A stretch of DNA of 15,328 nt from Dehalococcoidales bacterium. Its GTDB lineage: Bacteria; Chloroflexota; Dehalococcoidia; E44-bin15. The stretch's first letter is position 1. Every line of letters starts with the position of its first letter. Positions 14,880 to 15,328 of this stretch are shown here, in pieces. The notes below the pieces were generated by a model that did no database searches, had not been told where the DNA came from, and saw only the letters and a program-made list of their open reading frames with translations. The position numbers were made by a program, and so were the translations under genes. The stretch is taken from assembly GCA_012974295.1 (NCBI GenBank), contig JAAXQM010000085.1:1-15328 (forward strand), in the 5' to 3' direction.

Positions 14880-15328
14880 ATGAGCTTCTATTTCGATTTT
14901 TACACCTATTTCAAGGTAATTCGCCTCGTTATTACAGACCGTCCAAGCCCCAAACGCCTCCTCATTCACTTCATGGTTTTAATCCTTCTCAGTGGATGGG
15001 CGCTTTACCATGCGATTTGCATGGAGCTTGATAAAGTCTTCTTCCCCAAATACCGCAATACTCAAATCAAGAATCCGGTATTCATCGTTGGGAACGCCCG
15101 TAGCGGTACCACCCTGTTTCAGCGACTTCTATCCGAAGATGAGGATAATTTTATTTATTTCAAGGGTTGGGAAGTTCTATTTCCTGCCCTGATTCAGAAG
15201 AAGATAATAGCAGCCTTTACAACTGCACTTCAGTGGGTATTCCCCAATTTGGAGGAGCGGTATGTGAAGTTTGAGGAGGGACGAACTAAGGAGATAAACC
15301 AGATGCGTCCCGTCGGGCTAACTAAGAA
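14880..15328 (+). CDS. Sulfotransferase family protein with N-terminal membrane anchor, 3' end outside window
   Basis: The frame is open from ATG at 14880 to the window end (149 codons, partial). After a hydrophobic segment at about residues 28-46 (LLIHFMVLILLSGWALYHAI, a probable single membrane helix) comes PVFIVGNARSGTTLFQRLL (about 66-84), the 5'-phosphosulfate-binding loop of PAPS-dependent sulfotransferases. These transfer sulfate from PAPS to a hydroxyl or amine of the acceptor. The start lies eight bases after the hydrolase stop with AGGAT before it, so the two are one operon. With the APS kinase 1.5 kb upstream, the locus can make PAPS and use it. The acceptor is unknown; the membrane segment suggests a lipid-like or envelope acceptor. 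The second PAPS-binding region (3' phosphate) is beyond the window. Confidence 0.88.
   Translation, partial: MSFYFDFYTYFKVIRLVITDRPSPKRLLIHFMVLILLSGWALYHAICMELDKVFFPKYRNTQIKNPVFIVGNARSGTTLFQRLLSEDEDNFIYFKGWEVLFPALIQKKIIAAFTTALQWVFPNLEERYVKFEEGRTKEINQMRPVGLTK

Overview
The window looks like an accessory-metabolism region of an anaerobic bacterium. Evidence for this is two tungsten/molybdenum aldehyde:ferredoxin oxidoreductase family (AOR) proteins, a 2-hydroxyacyl-CoA dehydratase/benzoyl-CoA reductase family subunit, an iron-type alcohol dehydrogenase, and a probable selenoprotein. Moderate GC, clear AGGAGG-type ribosome sites and a regulator with XRE-PAS-LuxR architecture would fit uncultured Chloroflexota (Dehalococcoidia-like). 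That placement is an impression from gene content and was not tested.

Left part, minus strand, read right to left: a selenocysteine-type iodothyronine-deiodinase-like protein (7458-6841, in-frame UGA at 7272-7270) and a SagB-type nitroreductase (6749-5988) form one unit. Next comes an iron alcohol dehydrogenase followed after 11 bases by an AOR (5789-2641), then an SDR dehydrogenase (2037-1204), then the start of a HgdB/BcrC-like dehydratase subunit that leaves the window at base 1. That last gene has no stop in the window.

Right part, plus strand: an XRE-PAS-LuxR regulator (8053-9018), then a likely operon of a phytoene-desaturase-like FAD enzyme, a second, divergent AOR and an APS kinase (9205-13328). 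These are followed by a metallo-beta-lactamase-fold alkylsulfatase-like hydrolase and the first 149 codons of a membrane-anchored sulfotransferase (13606 to the window end). APS kinase makes PAPS, the sulfotransferase would use it, and the hydrolase could remove the sulfate, so this side encodes a plausible sulfate-ester making and breaking set beside redox enzymes.

Non-coding DNA is dominated by a 122-123 bp repeat with short terminal inverted repeats and two G/C-rich hairpins. It is present six times, always in the same orientation and always between genes, mostly at boundaries of transcription units. The 2038-2640 gap also carries a REP-like hairpin pair and a degenerate 21/26-base tandem array. 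The strongest observation is the deiodinase-like gene: the family motif continues straight through an in-frame UGA and a SECIS-like hairpin follows at suitable distance. A promoter with a perfect 13-base palindrome in its spacer lies upstream.
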